Positions 1 through 11,510 of a stretch of 64,000 bases of DNA are shown here, one piece after another (the stretch's first letter is position 1; each line of letters starts with the position of its first letter). The position numbers and the translations under genes are program-made. The stretch spans positions 18,508,459 through 18,572,458 of the forward strand of contig OX388349.1 in NCBI GenBank assembly GCA_947579665.1. The letters run 5' to 3'. The notes below the pieces were generated by a model that saw nothing but the letters and a program-made list of their open reading frames with translations, had not been told where the DNA came from and made no database searches. Origin of the DNA: Sympetrum striolatum (Eukaryota > Arthropoda > Insecta > Odonata > Libellulidae).

Positions 1-170
1 AACGAGAGAACTTTCTTGCACAGCCGCCAGTTGAAGAAGAAAGCTTCATGGCCGTGGCGTCATAGTGTCCTTTCTCTCGCTCATCGTGCCACCTGGTGGT
101 AGAGGTTGAGGACTGTTGACAACGCAGCGCTTAACATGGCCGCTGCGCGTTAGTTATGGCCGCTACATCA
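1..170 (-). repeat. LTR fragment, gypsy-type retrotransposon
   Basis: Read on the minus strand, a polypurine-rich stretch (complement of 171-178) is followed at 170 by TGATGTAGCGGCC, which has the layout of a polypurine tract next to the start of a 3' LTR. The segment runs off the window, so the LTR end is not seen. Positions about 6-136 recur at 335-466. Assignment rests on position directly after a gypsy-like polyprotein tail; the LTR boundaries are inferred. Confidence 0.45.
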
Positions 171-334
171 CCCCCCTGGCAGTAGTTAACTGTATGGATG
201 ATAAAAAGAAAATTTATTAGACGACAAAATTCTTAAATGAGGGGGGAAATGAACTTGTCGGCCGCTTCTTGTCCTGGTTCCTCTTCCTGCTGCAGGTGGA
301 TCAGGGATGCTTGGAGTGAGTTGAGCTGGAGCAG
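171..334 (-). pseudogene. C-terminal tail of a gypsy-type polyprotein and polypurine tract
   Basis: In one minus-strand frame this stretch encodes a Pro-rich segment followed by RTRSGRQVHFPPHL, a basic motif characteristic of the C-terminus of gypsy-type pol polyproteins (after integrase). A short AT-rich region and a purine-rich tract follow before the putative LTR. No integrase core is attached upstream: at 335 the sequence switches to a second copy of the LTR-like repeat, so the piece is a rearranged remnant. Called from the motif only. Confidence 0.45.
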
Positions 335-466
335 GAGAACTTTCTTGCACAGCCGTCAGTTGAAGAAGAAAGCGTCATGGCCGTGGCGTCGTAGTGTCCT
401 TTCTCTCGCTCTTTGTGCCACCTGGTGGTAGAGGTTGAGGACTGTTGACAACGCAGCTCTTAACAT
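335..466. repeat. Direct repeat, second copy of 6-136
   Basis: About 130 bp, beginning GAGAACTTTCTTGCACAGCC and ending near TTAACAT, is repeated with few mismatches at an offset of 329 bp (copy 1 at 6-136). It is probably a duplicated LTR segment left by recombination of a retrotransposon, since a gypsy pol tail lies between the copies and copia integrase sequence abuts the outer side. Confidence 0.7.
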
Positions 467-479
467 CTGCCAAACCTCG

Positions 480-865
480 TCTTCATTGTAGTGATGTATC
501 TTTGATCGCTGCTGTCACCTGGTCAATTGTTTTTGTTAGCCTCACTACAGTGAATCTCGCGTAGTCGTCAATGCAGGTAAGAAAATATTAGTTTTCTCTT
601 GGCATCAGTCTGGATGGGTCTGCAAACATCCGTGGGAATAAACCTCATTGGTTCCAATTTTCTGTGGCTATTCTCAGTAAATTTCGATTGAGATAGCTTG
701 CCTGTAATACAGTTTTCACACGTTACCATCTCGGAACAAACAGAAATGTTAATTCCTGTGGCCAATTCTTTATTTACGAGTTCCTTGATGGCAGCTGGAT
801 CTCTGAGTCCCAATCTTCCCATATACGGCAATGACTTCTTCAATTTCAAGTGGCTTACCTGAACT
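480..865 (-). pseudogene. Copia (Ty1/copia) GAG-pre-integrase and integrase fragment
   Basis: The minus-strand frame at 849-568 contains CENCITGKLSQSKF, the pre-integrase zinc-binding motif of copia elements, then IPTDVCRPIQTD, which corresponds to the first catalytic Asp region of the integrase core. Beyond 568 the homology appears to continue toward 480 in another frame through at least one stop and a frameshift. No protease or reverse transcriptase is attached. The upstream start (849) is only the first Met in the frame. It is a decayed scrap, not a gene. Confidence 0.65.
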
Positions 866-1149
866 CCGCATTAATTAATTATCGTAAACTATACAACTTC
901 CATTGTAAATACAACCTGCTGCCATAAGTAGATTGATCGTACTTATTGATCGAAGCCTCTCATGCTTCGCTGGCCTTCTCTGTATGTTGGATGTGAATAA
1001 GCTTTGTTGTTAGTCTTAGTCTTTGACTGAAAGGGTAAATTCTCTGATTACTCATCTCCAAATTTTGGTGTGGAAATTATGAGGAATTAATGTGGTGAAT
1101 GATGGATAATGAGGTGAGGGGATTATGTTTGAATTCCGAATATTGCAAC
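866..1149. other. No gene recognised
   Basis: AT-rich sequence between two LTR-retrotransposon scraps. I see no coding motif, repeat or RNA gene that can be supported. Confidence 0.5.
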
Positions 1150-1240
1150 CCGCGAAAAAAGTGTCCAGAGGGGCAAGCACTGCCGCAGCATGAGGCAAGT
1201 ATCCTCTGTAGAAGTTAAGTGGACCCAGATAACTCCTCAA
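1150..1240 (-). pseudogene. Gypsy-type pol scrap (RT/RNase H junction)
   Basis: About 28 residues, MRSYLGPLNFYRGYLPHAAA, match the conserved 'FLG-NFYRRFLPHAA' segment just after the gypsy reverse transcriptase palm. After about residue 28 the frame runs into unrelated AT-rich sequence. It is a short relic, possibly from the same dead gypsy element as 171-334. Confidence 0.6.
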
Positions 1241-1920
1241 CTTGGCTATTTTTTGTACTGTGGAAAATCAGTGTGGGAACGTCTTTCTCCCACGTTCCCT
1301 CTACACTACACCACTGCATTATAGCATTTGAATGTAAAATAAGAAAATAGTAGGAAGAATAAACTCACCATGCAACTTAATAGAGAACGTAGCTCCCTAG
1401 AAGAAAGCCTCTTAGCAAGCCTTAATTAAACCATTTCAAGGCTATGCTGATTTTTTCTGATTAAAACTAGAAATTCATCATCCATAAGCCATTCATACAC
1501 AGTCGCTATTAGGAAATTCTGCCTAGCTGTTTGCCTTAAAAATTCCTATTCAGAGATTCTCCAACTTTAACACTGAAATAATGCCTATAAGCTGTTTTCA
1601 CAGGGGTAGTTAACTCACACTTATAAGACAGGAAAGTCACTTCACTGCACATGTAACAAAAATTGTCCACTTTATTGCCACACTTTCGCAGCATAATTAC
1701 ATTTGGGATGGAAACCACTCACAAAAATGTATTATCTATTTCACAATGAGTGATGCATAGGTCTCTCATGCATTGTGGAATGGCTCTTGGGTCTAGGTCT
1801 CTGCCTGGTGTTGGGTGCCTTTGTATGTTCTCTGGCTCTCTGCTTTTATGCCTCTTCGTCTCCAGTAGCATCCGTAATGGGTTGCAGAATGTGAGTAAGG
1901 CCTCCCTCTCTGGCTAAATT
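1241..1920. other. No gene recognised
   Basis: AT-rich, apart from a CT-rich patch at about 1755-1860. The short ORFs here show no domain motif. Part of 1750-1920 could be the decayed 5' part of the gag piece that follows, but I cannot show this. Confidence 0.4.
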
Positions 1921-2542
1921 ATGGGTGGAAAGAATTTCTTAGGTCAGCAGGTGTGTTATCGCATTCTAGGGAGAGAAAGGTTTACATCTAATAGCAAAGG
2001 AGATGGCATCGCAGGGAGTCATCTCCTGCCGAAGACTAAACAAGAGAGCAAACAGGGAAATGGTAAAGTCCACTTCCGTAGTTCTTATGTTAGCACTGGA
2101 AAAGCCTCCTGAAAAAGTATTTGTGGGTTATGAGGCATGCTCGGTGAGGCCATTTATTTCAAGTCCTATGCGCTGCTTCCAATGCAATGTGTATGAGCAC
2201 ACAGCCCAATCTTGCAAGGGTAACGCCACCTGCCCGAAGTACGCAAAGGACAAACATGATGGAGAGCCATGTACTAGCATGCCTCTTTGCAGCAATTGCA
2301 ATGGGAAGCACCCAGTATATGCACGAGAATGCCCAAAGCTGTAAGAGGAGAAGAAGGTCATGGAAATTAAAATAACGGAAAAAATCCCATATTTTGAGGC
2401 CATGAAAAAATACAGAAACATAATGTGTCCCACTTTTTCAAAATCCTTTGCAATAGTAGCCAAAGCTCCCGTATTGAAGGAAACAGTATCTTTTGGTCTT
2501 AGGACCTTTTTTGTATCACTTGGAGTGATACCTGATCGCTAA
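1921..2542 (+). pseudogene. Non-LTR retrotransposon gag-like ORF1 fragment with zinc knuckles
   Basis: The frame ending at 2344 carries PMRCFQCNVYEHTAQSCKG and CSNCNGKHPVYARECP, two CCHC-type zinc knuckles (C-x2-C-x4-H-x4/5-C) with the spacing of the nucleic-acid-binding ORF1 protein of Jockey/I-type elements. A TAA stop at about 2341 follows, then another frame continues with a segment (EIKITEKIPYFEAMKKYRN) typical of the region after the knuckles. The piece is broken by stops and frameshifts and ends before a copia insertion. It could belong to the same family as the RNase H-bearing elements at 4.6-7.8 kb. Confidence 0.65.
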
Positions 2543-2713
2543 AACATCTCAAAAGCGACACCGAAAGAGTAAAGAGCTCATCAACATACAAAGCTATTAT
2601 CAAAACTTCTATGGTACTAGGCCGGACTTCGTGGAAAGCCATAATAAGAATAATAAAGATATATGGATAATAATGAAGAAAGAATAATATTGTGGAAATT
2701 ACGAAGTGCTTTA

Positions 2714-4560
2714 CTAATTTCTTATTATCAAAACACTATTGCCATCAATCTTAAAATATACACAATGTTCAAACATGGATATGTTAAAATTCAAATCAAT
2801 CAAAACAGAATTTATCTTGTTGTACCAAGCCCTACTTGCCTGTTTGAGACCATTCAAGGCCTTTTTTAATAAACAAACTTTTCCTTTTACAATCTCAACA
2901 CCTTCAGGTTGCTTCATATAAAACTGTATCATCTAATTCACTATTTAAAAATGCAGTAGTAACATCTAGATGATATATGCAAAGATCAAATTCTATTGAC
3001 AAAGCAAGTAAAATTTTGATTGAATTGTGTTTAACAACTGGAGAAAAAGTATCACAATAATTAACTCCAAACCTTTGAGAGAAACCTTTAGCCACTAAGC
3101 GTGCCTTATACCCGACTGCATCAGACTCATTCTTCTTCTTGAAAACCCATCTGCAATCAACTGCCTTCTGGCCCTTTGGCATGTTTACAAGTTCCCAGGT
3201 TTTATTCCTCCTCAAGGAATCCATTTCCTCCTCCATGGCTTGTTTCCAGTTATCTCTGTCTTCTCCATTCAATGCTCTCTCTAGACTTTCAGGTGCATCG
3301 TCCTCATGCACAGCATGATAAATAATAAAATCTGGAAATGCCCTGGGATGTCTTTCCCTAGCAGGATACCTCCTTTCGGCAAAATCATCAGCTTCATTTG
3401 GGTCCTCATCCACAGAGATACGCTCAGCATCCACAAGTCTCATCCTGAGGTCATTTGGTCCATGGTCCCTTACATCTGGCTCATGAGAAACATCAAGTTC
3501 CCACGACTGGTTGGCACTTCCATCAGCAGGAACAGCAGCATCAGCTTTCCTCCTAAAGGGAAAAATCTCTTCAAAGAAAATGACATCCCTTGCTTTTTCT
3601 ATTTTCTTAGGATTTTTGGGATCTATGAGTCAATATCCTTTAGATTCAGAGCAATACCCAACCATTATCAGCTCCCTACTTTTTGGATCCCATATTTCTC
3701 AGATCTTTTGGGATATGCATATAGGAAGCACACCCAAATACCCTTAAATGCTTCAGGTCTACCTTTTCCCCAGTCCATATCTCCTCTGGCAATTTTCCTT
3801 TAACTGCCTTGGTAGGAGACCTATTTTTCAGGTAAACTACAGTATTTACTGCTTCTACCAATTACGAACTATTCAGTCCAGCATCACTAAGAAGAGCACG
3901 AGCCTTCTCAACTATAGTTCTATTAGCTCGCTCAGCTACACCATTCTGCTCTGGAGACCTTGGGATGCTTGTTTGGTGCACAACACCACTCATACTGAAA
4001 AGTTCACTCAATTATTATTTAAAAATTCAGTACCATTATCACTCCTGAAGCACTTAAGTTTCTCTCCAGTTTGATTTTCAACCAATATTTTCCATTCCTT
4101 AATAATGTTGAAGACATCACTTTTATGAGACAAAAAGTAAACAAAAGTCTTCCTACTAGAATCACTAATCAAGCTAATAAGATATCTTGCACCAGACAAA
4201 GATGGTTCACTTGGTCCACACAGATCTGAGTGAACTAATTCCAAAACTTTACTTGCCCTTTTTCCTTTGTCCTTATTCGGAGCCCTATGTTGCTTACCCA
4301 TTATGCATGCTTCACAAGATATAGAATCCTTTGTCTCCTCATAAACTATGCCCTCTGCCATACCTTTATTTATGTCCTAACCGCCTGTGCCACAGCTCCT
4401 CCATGCTCATGGTCAGGTGTGCCTGGTAACTCGCCTTATTTCTTTCCTCCTTTATGTGATTCGTAGATGCGGAAAGTTCAGTTTGCTCAGGGATGACATA
4501 ATCCTCCACATCAAGATGGTATAGTCCTTCCCTCTGAGTCGTCTGAAGGTTTCTAGGTTA
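2714..4560 (-). pseudogene. Copia-type retrotransposon pol pseudogene (integrase to reverse transcriptase)
   Basis: Reading from 4560 down, the order is that of a copia polyprotein. First comes a GAG-pre-integrase segment with MEELWHRRLGH and CEACIMGK, then the integrase core (HSDLCGP, FRSDNGTEF, 4361-4008), the integrase C-terminal region (NRSPTKAVKGKLPEEIW, HLRVFGC, 3861-3676), a linker, and the reverse transcriptase N-terminal half (WKQAMEEEMDSL, YKARLVAKGFSQ, LDVTTAFLNSEL, 3443-2904; LLKKALNGLKQASRAWY, 2932-2714). The sequence stops just short of the YVDD active site, and no RNase H or LTR follows, so the 3' end is lost. A frameshift lies near 4370, further breaks occur at 3870-4000, 3450-3670 and about 2930. 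This element sits between two non-LTR pieces on the opposite strand and probably inserted into them. Confidence 0.85.
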
Positions 4561-4612
4561 GATGTGGTAGGGTACTTTCTGAAGATTCTTAGGGCTCTTT
4601 TTCGATTATGGA

Positions 4613-5518
4613 TTGCGTCAGCACATTTTTAGTAAAAAATTAAGTACCAGCAGTATGGAGTACAAACAACATTTCAACAGATTTCTCGATGAACACCCTG
4701 AACTGACCCCTGTTTACACTGATGGATCCAAGTCGGACACCGCCTGCACATGTGCAGTGATCTCCCCACATCATGGAATTATAAAAGAAAGGCTAAGCCC
4801 TCACTCCTCCATCTTCACAGCCGAGTTACAGGCAATAAAACTGGCTCTCACCCAAATCAAAGGTAACACTAGTGCTTACCTGATATGCACAGACTCACTT
4901 AGTACTCTTCAATCTATGTCCATCTTTACCCCTTCTCATAAGATAGTCCAGGACATACAGTCTACCCTCACCAATTTGAATACAAAGGGAGTAATCGTTA
5001 AATTTCTCTGGGTCCCTGGGCATGTGGGAATCATAGGAAACGAAAGAGCAGACAAAACTGCCAAAGAGGCCTTGGACGCCCATTTGTCTGACTCAGTGCA
5101 TGCCACAAATGAGGATCTCAGAGTTTCCCTCAGGAAAGTGGTCTTAGAGCAGTGGCTGCAAAGATGGGGGAACCTCAGAAACAATAAGCTACATCAAATT
5201 AAAACAGATAAATCTGCGTGGGCCACCTCAGTCAGAAATAGTCGAGCCGAAGAGGTTACTGTCACTCGTCTCAGGATCGGACATACTGCCCTTACCCACC
5301 GCTACCTTTTCTCTGTTCCCCAAATTCCACCTCAGTGTGAGGAATGTGATTGCCAACTCACTGTAAAACATATACTTACAGAGTGCCAGAAATACTCCCA
5401 CCAACGTAGACAGATCTTATTTTCAGTGACATTGAAAGAAATCCTGAGAAATAACAGTAACACGATAGACCGAGTAATATCTTTCATGAGAACCACAGGA
5501 CTCTATTCAAAAATCTAA
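4613..5518 (+). pseudogene. Non-LTR retrotransposon ORF2 C-terminus: RNase H and zinc-binding tail
   Basis: An open 301-residue frame without EN or RT. Residues about 30-165 form an RNase H domain with the expected acidic residues: YTDGSKSD, FTAELQAIKLAL, ICTDSLSTL and GNERADKTAKEA, so the active-site set looks complete. The C-terminal part has RLRIGHTALTHRYLF and a CCHC-like knuckle (QCEECD...VKHILTEC) typical of ORF2 ends in I-type elements that carry RNase H. The listed start is simply the first Met; the natural protein would start far upstream with the endonuclease. A 3' UTR of about 200 bp and a (CTA)n tail follow. It is a 5'-truncated copy related to the one at 5742-7808. Confidence 0.85.
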
Positions 5519-5741
5519 GGGGAAGGAGTTGGACTGTTTCATCACACTTTTAAACATTTTACCCAATTTTATAAACCAATTACGGTTTAATTCACTTTGG
5601 ACATACCTATCCTAGTATGACGAAAATGGTCATATTTTATTCTTTTTAATGTTAAGGTGAAGAGCTGATATAATTTTACCATAGCAAAGGTGCAAAATGA
5701 CCTTGGTGTCGAGGCACCTTACAAATCTACTACTACTACTA
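5519..5741 (+). repeat. 3' UTR and (CTA)n tail of the non-LTR element
   Basis: After the stop at 5518 a noncoding region ends in GGTGTCGAGGCACCTTAC and a short CTA repeat at about 5727-5741. The downstream related copy ends with a similar block (GTGCAAATAACCC, then CGCACC and TAC-rich sequence near 7920-7975), which supports this being the element's 3' terminus. Confidence 0.6.
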
Positions 5742-7808
5742 CGATATTCAATGTGGATTCCGGCACAGTAGATCAAGTATCGATCACCTGGTGAGAATTG
5801 AGAATTATATTCAGGAGGCATTCCTCTTGCGTCAGCATGTAGTGGCGGTCTTCTTTGACATTGAGAAGGCTTACGACACCACTCGGAGACATCAAATCCT
5901 AAAGTCAATTGGGGATTCAGAGGGAACCTGCCCAATTTTATACAAAACTTTTTAAAACATCATTGCTTTTGCATAAGGATAGGCGGCCACCTTTCTCAGC
6001 CTTTTAAACAAGACAATGGAGTTCCCCAGGGATCTGTGTTGAGTGTTACTCTTTTTGCCATTGCCATCAACAGCATCACAGAGTGCATCAGAACACCTGT
6101 GATAGCATCACTGTTTGTGGATGACCTTGCCATCTTCTGCCGCTCATCCAAACTCTCAATGGCGGAAAGACAAATACAGATTGCCCTGAACAAGCTGAGC
6201 AAGTGGTGTCTCACCAATGGACTCCGTTTCTCTGAAGACAAAACAAAGTGCATGCATTTTTATAGACTAAGAGGCCTCTCCCCTCCTCCAACCATAATAC
6301 TTGGAAGCCAACAACTACCTGTTGTGGATTCCATCCGATTCCTGGGTATTCTACTAGACAGGAGGATGGATTGGAGGAAGCACATCCAAGACTTGAGGGA
6401 CAAGTGCCACAAGAAACTTAACCTGCTAAGAGTTTTATCCAGTTTGTCATGGGGAGCAGATAGGTCTGCAATGCTGCAGTTGTACTGAGCACTGGTTCGC
6501 TCTAAACTAGATTATGGGTCCTTTATTTACTCCTCAGCCAGAGAGTCTTATTTAAAATCTCTCAGTTCTGTACACAATGTAGGCATAAGGCTCTCCACTG
6601 GTGCATTCAGGACTAGCCCCATCCTTAGCCTATATTCTGAACTGGTGAACCTCCACCTTGGGCTCTTAGAAACGCTCTGATGTGCAACTATGCTGCCAAA
6701 CTCCTCCATGCAATCTCACCCCTGTTTTAACATTGTTTTCAAGCCAAAGCTTTTAGATGTTTTTATTAGACGACCAAGAGCCACCAAGCCTCTTGGGATA
6801 AGATTTTATATTTTGATGGAGACGACTGGATTCAGTTTTCCAGACGTATGCCCTGAAGGTTTTCCTAGGTACCCACCGTGGACATTACCAGAGCCTGACT
6901 GTAATAACAGGTTGGCCACAGAAACAAAGTCATCAACATCTGACATATTATTCCAGCAAAGATACAAGGAGATGTCTGAATTCTACGAAAGTTACACTCC
7001 TATCTTCACAGATGGCTCCAAGTCAGCTGTAGGGACGGGGTGTGCACTTGTGTCCAAAGATCTAGGAGCAGTGAAAGTAAAACTACACCCACTGTGTAGT
7101 ATTTTTACTGCTGAGCTTCTCTTAATACAAATGGCAATATTAAATATCAAGGGCAGACAAGGACGATACATGATATGCACAGATTCCATGAGTGCGCTGC
7201 ACTCCATAGCTCAGTTTTCCTCCTTCCACCCAATAGTCCAGAACATACAATCCATCCTGAAAGATCTAAAAGAAAAAGGCATTAACATCACCTTTATATG
7301 GGTTCCTGGACATGCTGGAATTCAAGGAAACGAAAAGGCAGACCTGGCAGCAAAAGAGGCCATCCATAGGTGGGATATAGAATGGGATCAGGTACCAGCT
7401 CAGGATCTCAAGGGCATCCTGAGAAATACAGCTCACTCTCAATGGAGAGATTTGTTGCAAACACAACACGGGAACAAGCTTAAATCTGTGAAGGATGGCA
7501 TAACATCTTGGGGTACATACATTAGGTGCCATCGGAGAGAAGAAATTGCTATCACTCGTCTCAGGATTGGGCATTGCTCTCTCACACACTCTTATTTATT
7601 CACAGAGACGAAGGATCCTCCCATATGCCAGACCTGCAGTGAGCCATTAACAGTTGCACATTTGTTTGAAAACTGTGACAAATATCAAAATGTACGAGAG
7701 AGGTTAAGCATTCAGGGTAGCCTTAAGGACATTTTAAAAAATGACATAAGCTCGGTAGAGAAAGTAATCAAGTTTATAAGGGAGACCATGCTCATAAACC
7801 AAATATAA
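5742..7808 (+). pseudogene. Non-LTR retrotransposon ORF2 (reverse transcriptase plus RNase H), second copy
   Basis: Begins directly after the (CTA)n tail of the previous copy, already inside the reverse transcriptase. RT motifs: GFRHSRSSIDHLVRIE and FFDIEKAYDTT near 5750-5880, GVPQGSVL near 6020 and the catalytic LFVDDLAIF near 6115. An in-frame TGA at 6486-6488, in a position where Arg (CGA) would fit, separates the RT from the connection region. The frame from 6690 to 7808 holds RNase H with FTDGSKSAVGTG, FTAELLLIQMA, ICTDSMSALHS and GNEKADLAAKEA, then RLRIGHCSLTHSYLF and a CCHC-like tail (CQTCSEPLTVAHLFENC). Several breaks occur in 5930-6035 and 6680. The family matches the upstream copy in order and motifs but the two are clearly diverged. 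Confidence 0.85.
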
Positions 7809-9401
7809 CAACCTAACAAGAAGCTCATAGTGCTGCGGCAATTTTCTTTAGCTTTATAAAATTAAATGTATCTATTACATTAAATTCTACTTACATAAGG
7901 AATTTTATTTGTGTTTGTGGTGCAAATAACCCTAGCTGTTGACGCACCCTCAAACCATAATGCTACTTTTACTACAAAAACCTCCCCATTCAACTCCCAC
8001 CCTTCAAAGCCATGTCACCTCTCACTTCCGATACATTAATTGAGCGAACCAAGAAATAATGTTTTTCTTGTAATGGTGCTAAGTTTTAGGAAAAAAGAAT
8101 CTGATAAACTGTGAAAGAACGAAAGGAGTTTTATTTTAAACATTTTAACAATGCAAAATTACAATTGATGGCCACTTGCAGGTTCGTACTTGAATCCTTT
8201 AGTTAAGTTTTAGCCCAAAAATGTTGTCGTTACAGTCAATTCGCAATAATTATTTCCCAAAATGCTGAACTTTACGATAAATTCACTCTTTCAGAAACAT
8301 TGAAAGTAAGAATAAATTAACCTTAACAGAAGGTATAAGAACTTTACAATAATTAATAAACATCTATTGGTATAAAAACCTGATTTCTCGGTCTCACTGT
8401 ACATAAAACAACCAATAACTTAAAAAATGAATCTATTCTTGTCTTTTTAAAGTTATTAGTACAGTATTTGGTGACGAAATCTTCTACACACTTTAAAGTC
8501 ATTAAATTGTCCACTTAGGTGTTTTTAGCTGGATACAAAGAATTAAGAACCTCTAATGCTTGGGAGAGGAACTCGCTAGGGATTTTAAATGAATCTTCTT
8601 CCATACTCTCGATATCTGAGAATTTGCTGCTATCATTCTTTTGCTTCGTTCACAGTTTAGGACTGTGATTAGACCTTTACATTCTTCTGGTTTGTGGTAC
8701 CCCATAAATACTCTGGTTAAGTTTATAGAGGGGTCTGTGTTAGGGGTTGGCAGAAGCTTAGTTTTGACCTGCGTGGCCGTGAAATCCTCAAAACGGGTTT
8801 TTTAAGGACGGGTTGGTGGATGAGTCACCTCGGCAAAAGCGAGTAAAACTGATTCATTCAATTTTGACTCACTCTGACCCGTTTCGTCAGCAGTACTTAC
8901 GCGCGGATTTTGAAAGTGAAGATTCGGGTATCCCTCGAATAGCATAGGAAATGATGCTTATAAGGATTAGATTTTATTATTAAAATTGGTTTCTCCAATC
9001 ATTTAGTCACATCATTGATCCTTCATTCAGTCATGAGAAGCATAATTAACATGTTTTCACATCATGATTTACGATAATGAAGTCGTCGCGGCAGGTTAAA
9101 ACGACAAATTAAACGTCTTTACGTCCTCTACTATGGATTACTAACTATTGTTCTTAATCTCTCTATGTTATTGATTTTACAGTAAGAAAACGAACTGAAT
9201 ATAGGTTAAGCACTCTCTTTCCTTTTCCATTATTTTCAAAACAATTCGAGGCTGGAACCTAATCGACGCCTTCTCATTTCTGTTCGTCTACAATATGTTA
9301 CTTTCGATAATTGTAAACATCAAAGGTAGGATATTATTGATTCAGGACAGTAAAAAATTCTTATACGTATGAAAATTTATGTATTTACTGTAAAAGATAT
9401 G
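7809..9401. other. No gene recognised; LINE 3' UTR then unassigned sequence
   Basis: Up to about 7975 this is the 3' UTR of the preceding element. 7980-8740 and 8960-9400 are AT-rich without coding signal. A less AT-rich block at 8760-8960 contains GACTCACTCTGACCCG and may belong to the terminal region of the hAT element at 9402-11341: a short inverted match, GTGAGTCAAA, lies on the far side near 11693. I could not define hAT termini or a target duplication. Confidence 0.4.
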
Positions 9402-11341
9402 TTAAACTTTCGAAGCATTATTATTTACGAGTAGTAAATCATTCACAGTCTGAGGATGTAGGCGTGATCTCCGTTCCATTACAACGATTCCAGCCTTACT
9501 GAAGTTTCTCTCACTACTGGCGCTAGTTGCAGGAATGCTATGTACTTTTCGAGCCAGTTGACTTAAAATCGGGAACTTTGTGGAGTTATTTTTCCACCAC
9601 GAAAGAAGATCTACATCCTCCGTCCACAAGGCGCTAGCCGTCTTCAAATATCTGGTGGTTTCATCATCTGTGGTTGAGTCACAGTCGGACCATTCCATGA
9701 AAGCATCACTCTTTCGGGCCTTCTTCACCAAAGAGGAGTCCGTTGGAAGAATTTTAACTGGTACTGAAAAATAATAAACGGATGAATAGAGAGCATAGAT
9801 ACCAATCGAAGTACTATTGAAAGGAAAAATTTTGTTAAACACTGTACCTTCAATTTCTGCACATCGCTGATGGACTTCAGTGTAAACTTCATCTCTTTCA
9901 TCCACTGAAATCATTCGCAATGCGCGGAACGGTGGCCATAAAAATGTCGCTATTTTATGGTCTAACACAACTTCAAATTTCTCCAACAACAATCTTTCTG
10001 TGACTGATTTCAGCTCCTTAATGCACTGCAATGAAACATGAGTTACTCCTCCACCAGAAATGAAATATTGCACTAAAATCTTTATCTAGATACTTACATG
10101 TCCATCTCCCTCGCTAAAAATACATGGCTTCATAAGCTTACTGCGCCATAACAATGCAAGCTGCAAAGTCGGTTCTTTGTCTTTTTCCAGCTGGTCTGTC
10201 GCCTCTTTGAAAAGTTTTAAAAAATCTGTAATTATTTTCGCAAGATCCTCATCGTAACCCTCTAACTTTTCATTCTGCTCTCTTCATTAAGTAATAGACG
10301 TATCTCCTCTATCTGCGTCTCCACCGACTGAAGCATCATTACTTTGCTGTTCCATCTTCTTTCAACGTGTTGATACACACTTTTATTTAGTTTTTGATTG
10401 AGCCCATTTTTTATGTACGTCACTTTACGTTTACAGGCCTCTATCGTTTTTGTAATCTTGTGTGCCCCTCTCGCCGTTAGAGTCTCAGGCTTAAATGCAT
10501 GCGATAGCACAATATTTAAATTTTGGGCAGAACACGAAAAACGCTTATAATAGCTTAAGGCAGCCTTTATATTTGCTCCATTATCAGATATAAAAGTTAC
10601 GTCTTTCAGACTTTCTGCCTGAATGTCAAGAGCCGCAAGTTGGAGCTCCAAGTCTTCCCGTAAGTTGACGGCGGTCTTTTTCAATTCGGACGGAAATTTC
10701 ACCGTAAACACAATGTTAGAGTTGAACTCCCATTCCTTATTAATGTAATGAGCCGTCAAGGTAGTATAGCTGCATTGGCGAAACTTATCCGCCCACATAT
10801 CCGTGGTCATCGCACAGCACTTTTCCTCGATGGCGGAACGAATCCTTGGAAGTATTTCAGCCCGTAAGTTATCCGCTACACCTGTTAGGGTCCGCGAAAC
10901 CGTTGATGCACACGGTAGAAGGTCCTTCGCGATGATAGGGCCATATAAACTCCCTGCATTGATAAGTTCTTGAGCCAATTCCTGGAAGCCCTTTCCCTCA
11001 ATAAAAGTAAACGGACGTAGATCTGTAGCACACATTTTCGCTGCAGCGACAGCTAAACATTTACAAGTCTCCTGTATCTCCACTTCGGGATGAATATCTG
11101 GTGTAATATTCATTGCGGGGAGGCATTTATGGCGCAATAAATTTGACATTGATTCCCCTGCCTTATGTCGATAAAGTTTGAGGCAATTTTTACATTGAGC
11201 CCATCCTACACTTTCCATTGTCTCGGAGTGAACAACCATGGAAAATAAATCTCAAACCTTACTTTTCTTATTAGGCTCGAATACCCTATACTTCTTCTCA
11301 TGGAGCTTAACCATGACCTCCTGAGGCTGATTGGAAGACAT
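9402..11341 (-). pseudogene. hAT-superfamily transposase with one intron (Hermes/hobo-like), broken
   Basis: Encodes a DNA transposase. The reading starts at ATG 11341-11339 and contains a BED-type zinc finger (WAQCKNCLKLYRH ... SNLLRHKC), then the RNase H-like core with TTDMWADKF (first Asp), FISDNGANIKAAL (second Asp) and CSAQNLNIVLSHAF, and the C-terminal dimerisation part with LLSWWKNNSTKFPILS, SASSERNFSKAG (catalytic Glu) and LLLVNNN. An intron is visible: GTAAGTA donor from 10097 and TTTCATTGCAG acceptor ending at 10026, 72 nt, joining two frames exactly. Two lesions inactivate it: a TGA at about 11252 where the BED finger expects Trp, and a one-base frameshift near 10270. A 12-bp minisatellite lies just upstream of the start. 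Confidence 0.88.
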
Positions 11342-11371
11342 CGTCATATCTCAGGATACAGCAAAATAAGC

Positions 11372-11510
11372 TCAGGCAGTAAGCACTGGCAGTAAGCACC
11401 GGCAATAAGTACAGGCAGTGAGAAAAGGCAGTAAGCACAGGCAGTGAGAACAGGCAGTAAGCACAAGCAGTAAGTACAGGAAATAAGCACAGGCGACAAG
11501 CACAGGCAGA
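11372..11510. repeat. 12-bp minisatellite beside the hAT gene
   Basis: About eleven imperfect copies of a unit close to AGGCAGTAAGCAC/T (12 bp) directly upstream of the hAT transposase start. Variants change CAGTAAG to CAATAAG, CAGTGAG or CGACAAG. Subterminal repeats are common transposase-binding sites in hAT elements, but a role here is only inference. Confidence 0.85.

Noticed and set aside
3306..3803. Plus-strand ORF of 165 residues
   Set aside because: Antisense shadow of the copia polyprotein.
11372..11510. CRISPR-like array
   Set aside because: The units are contiguous 12-bp repeats without spacers, in eukaryotic DNA.
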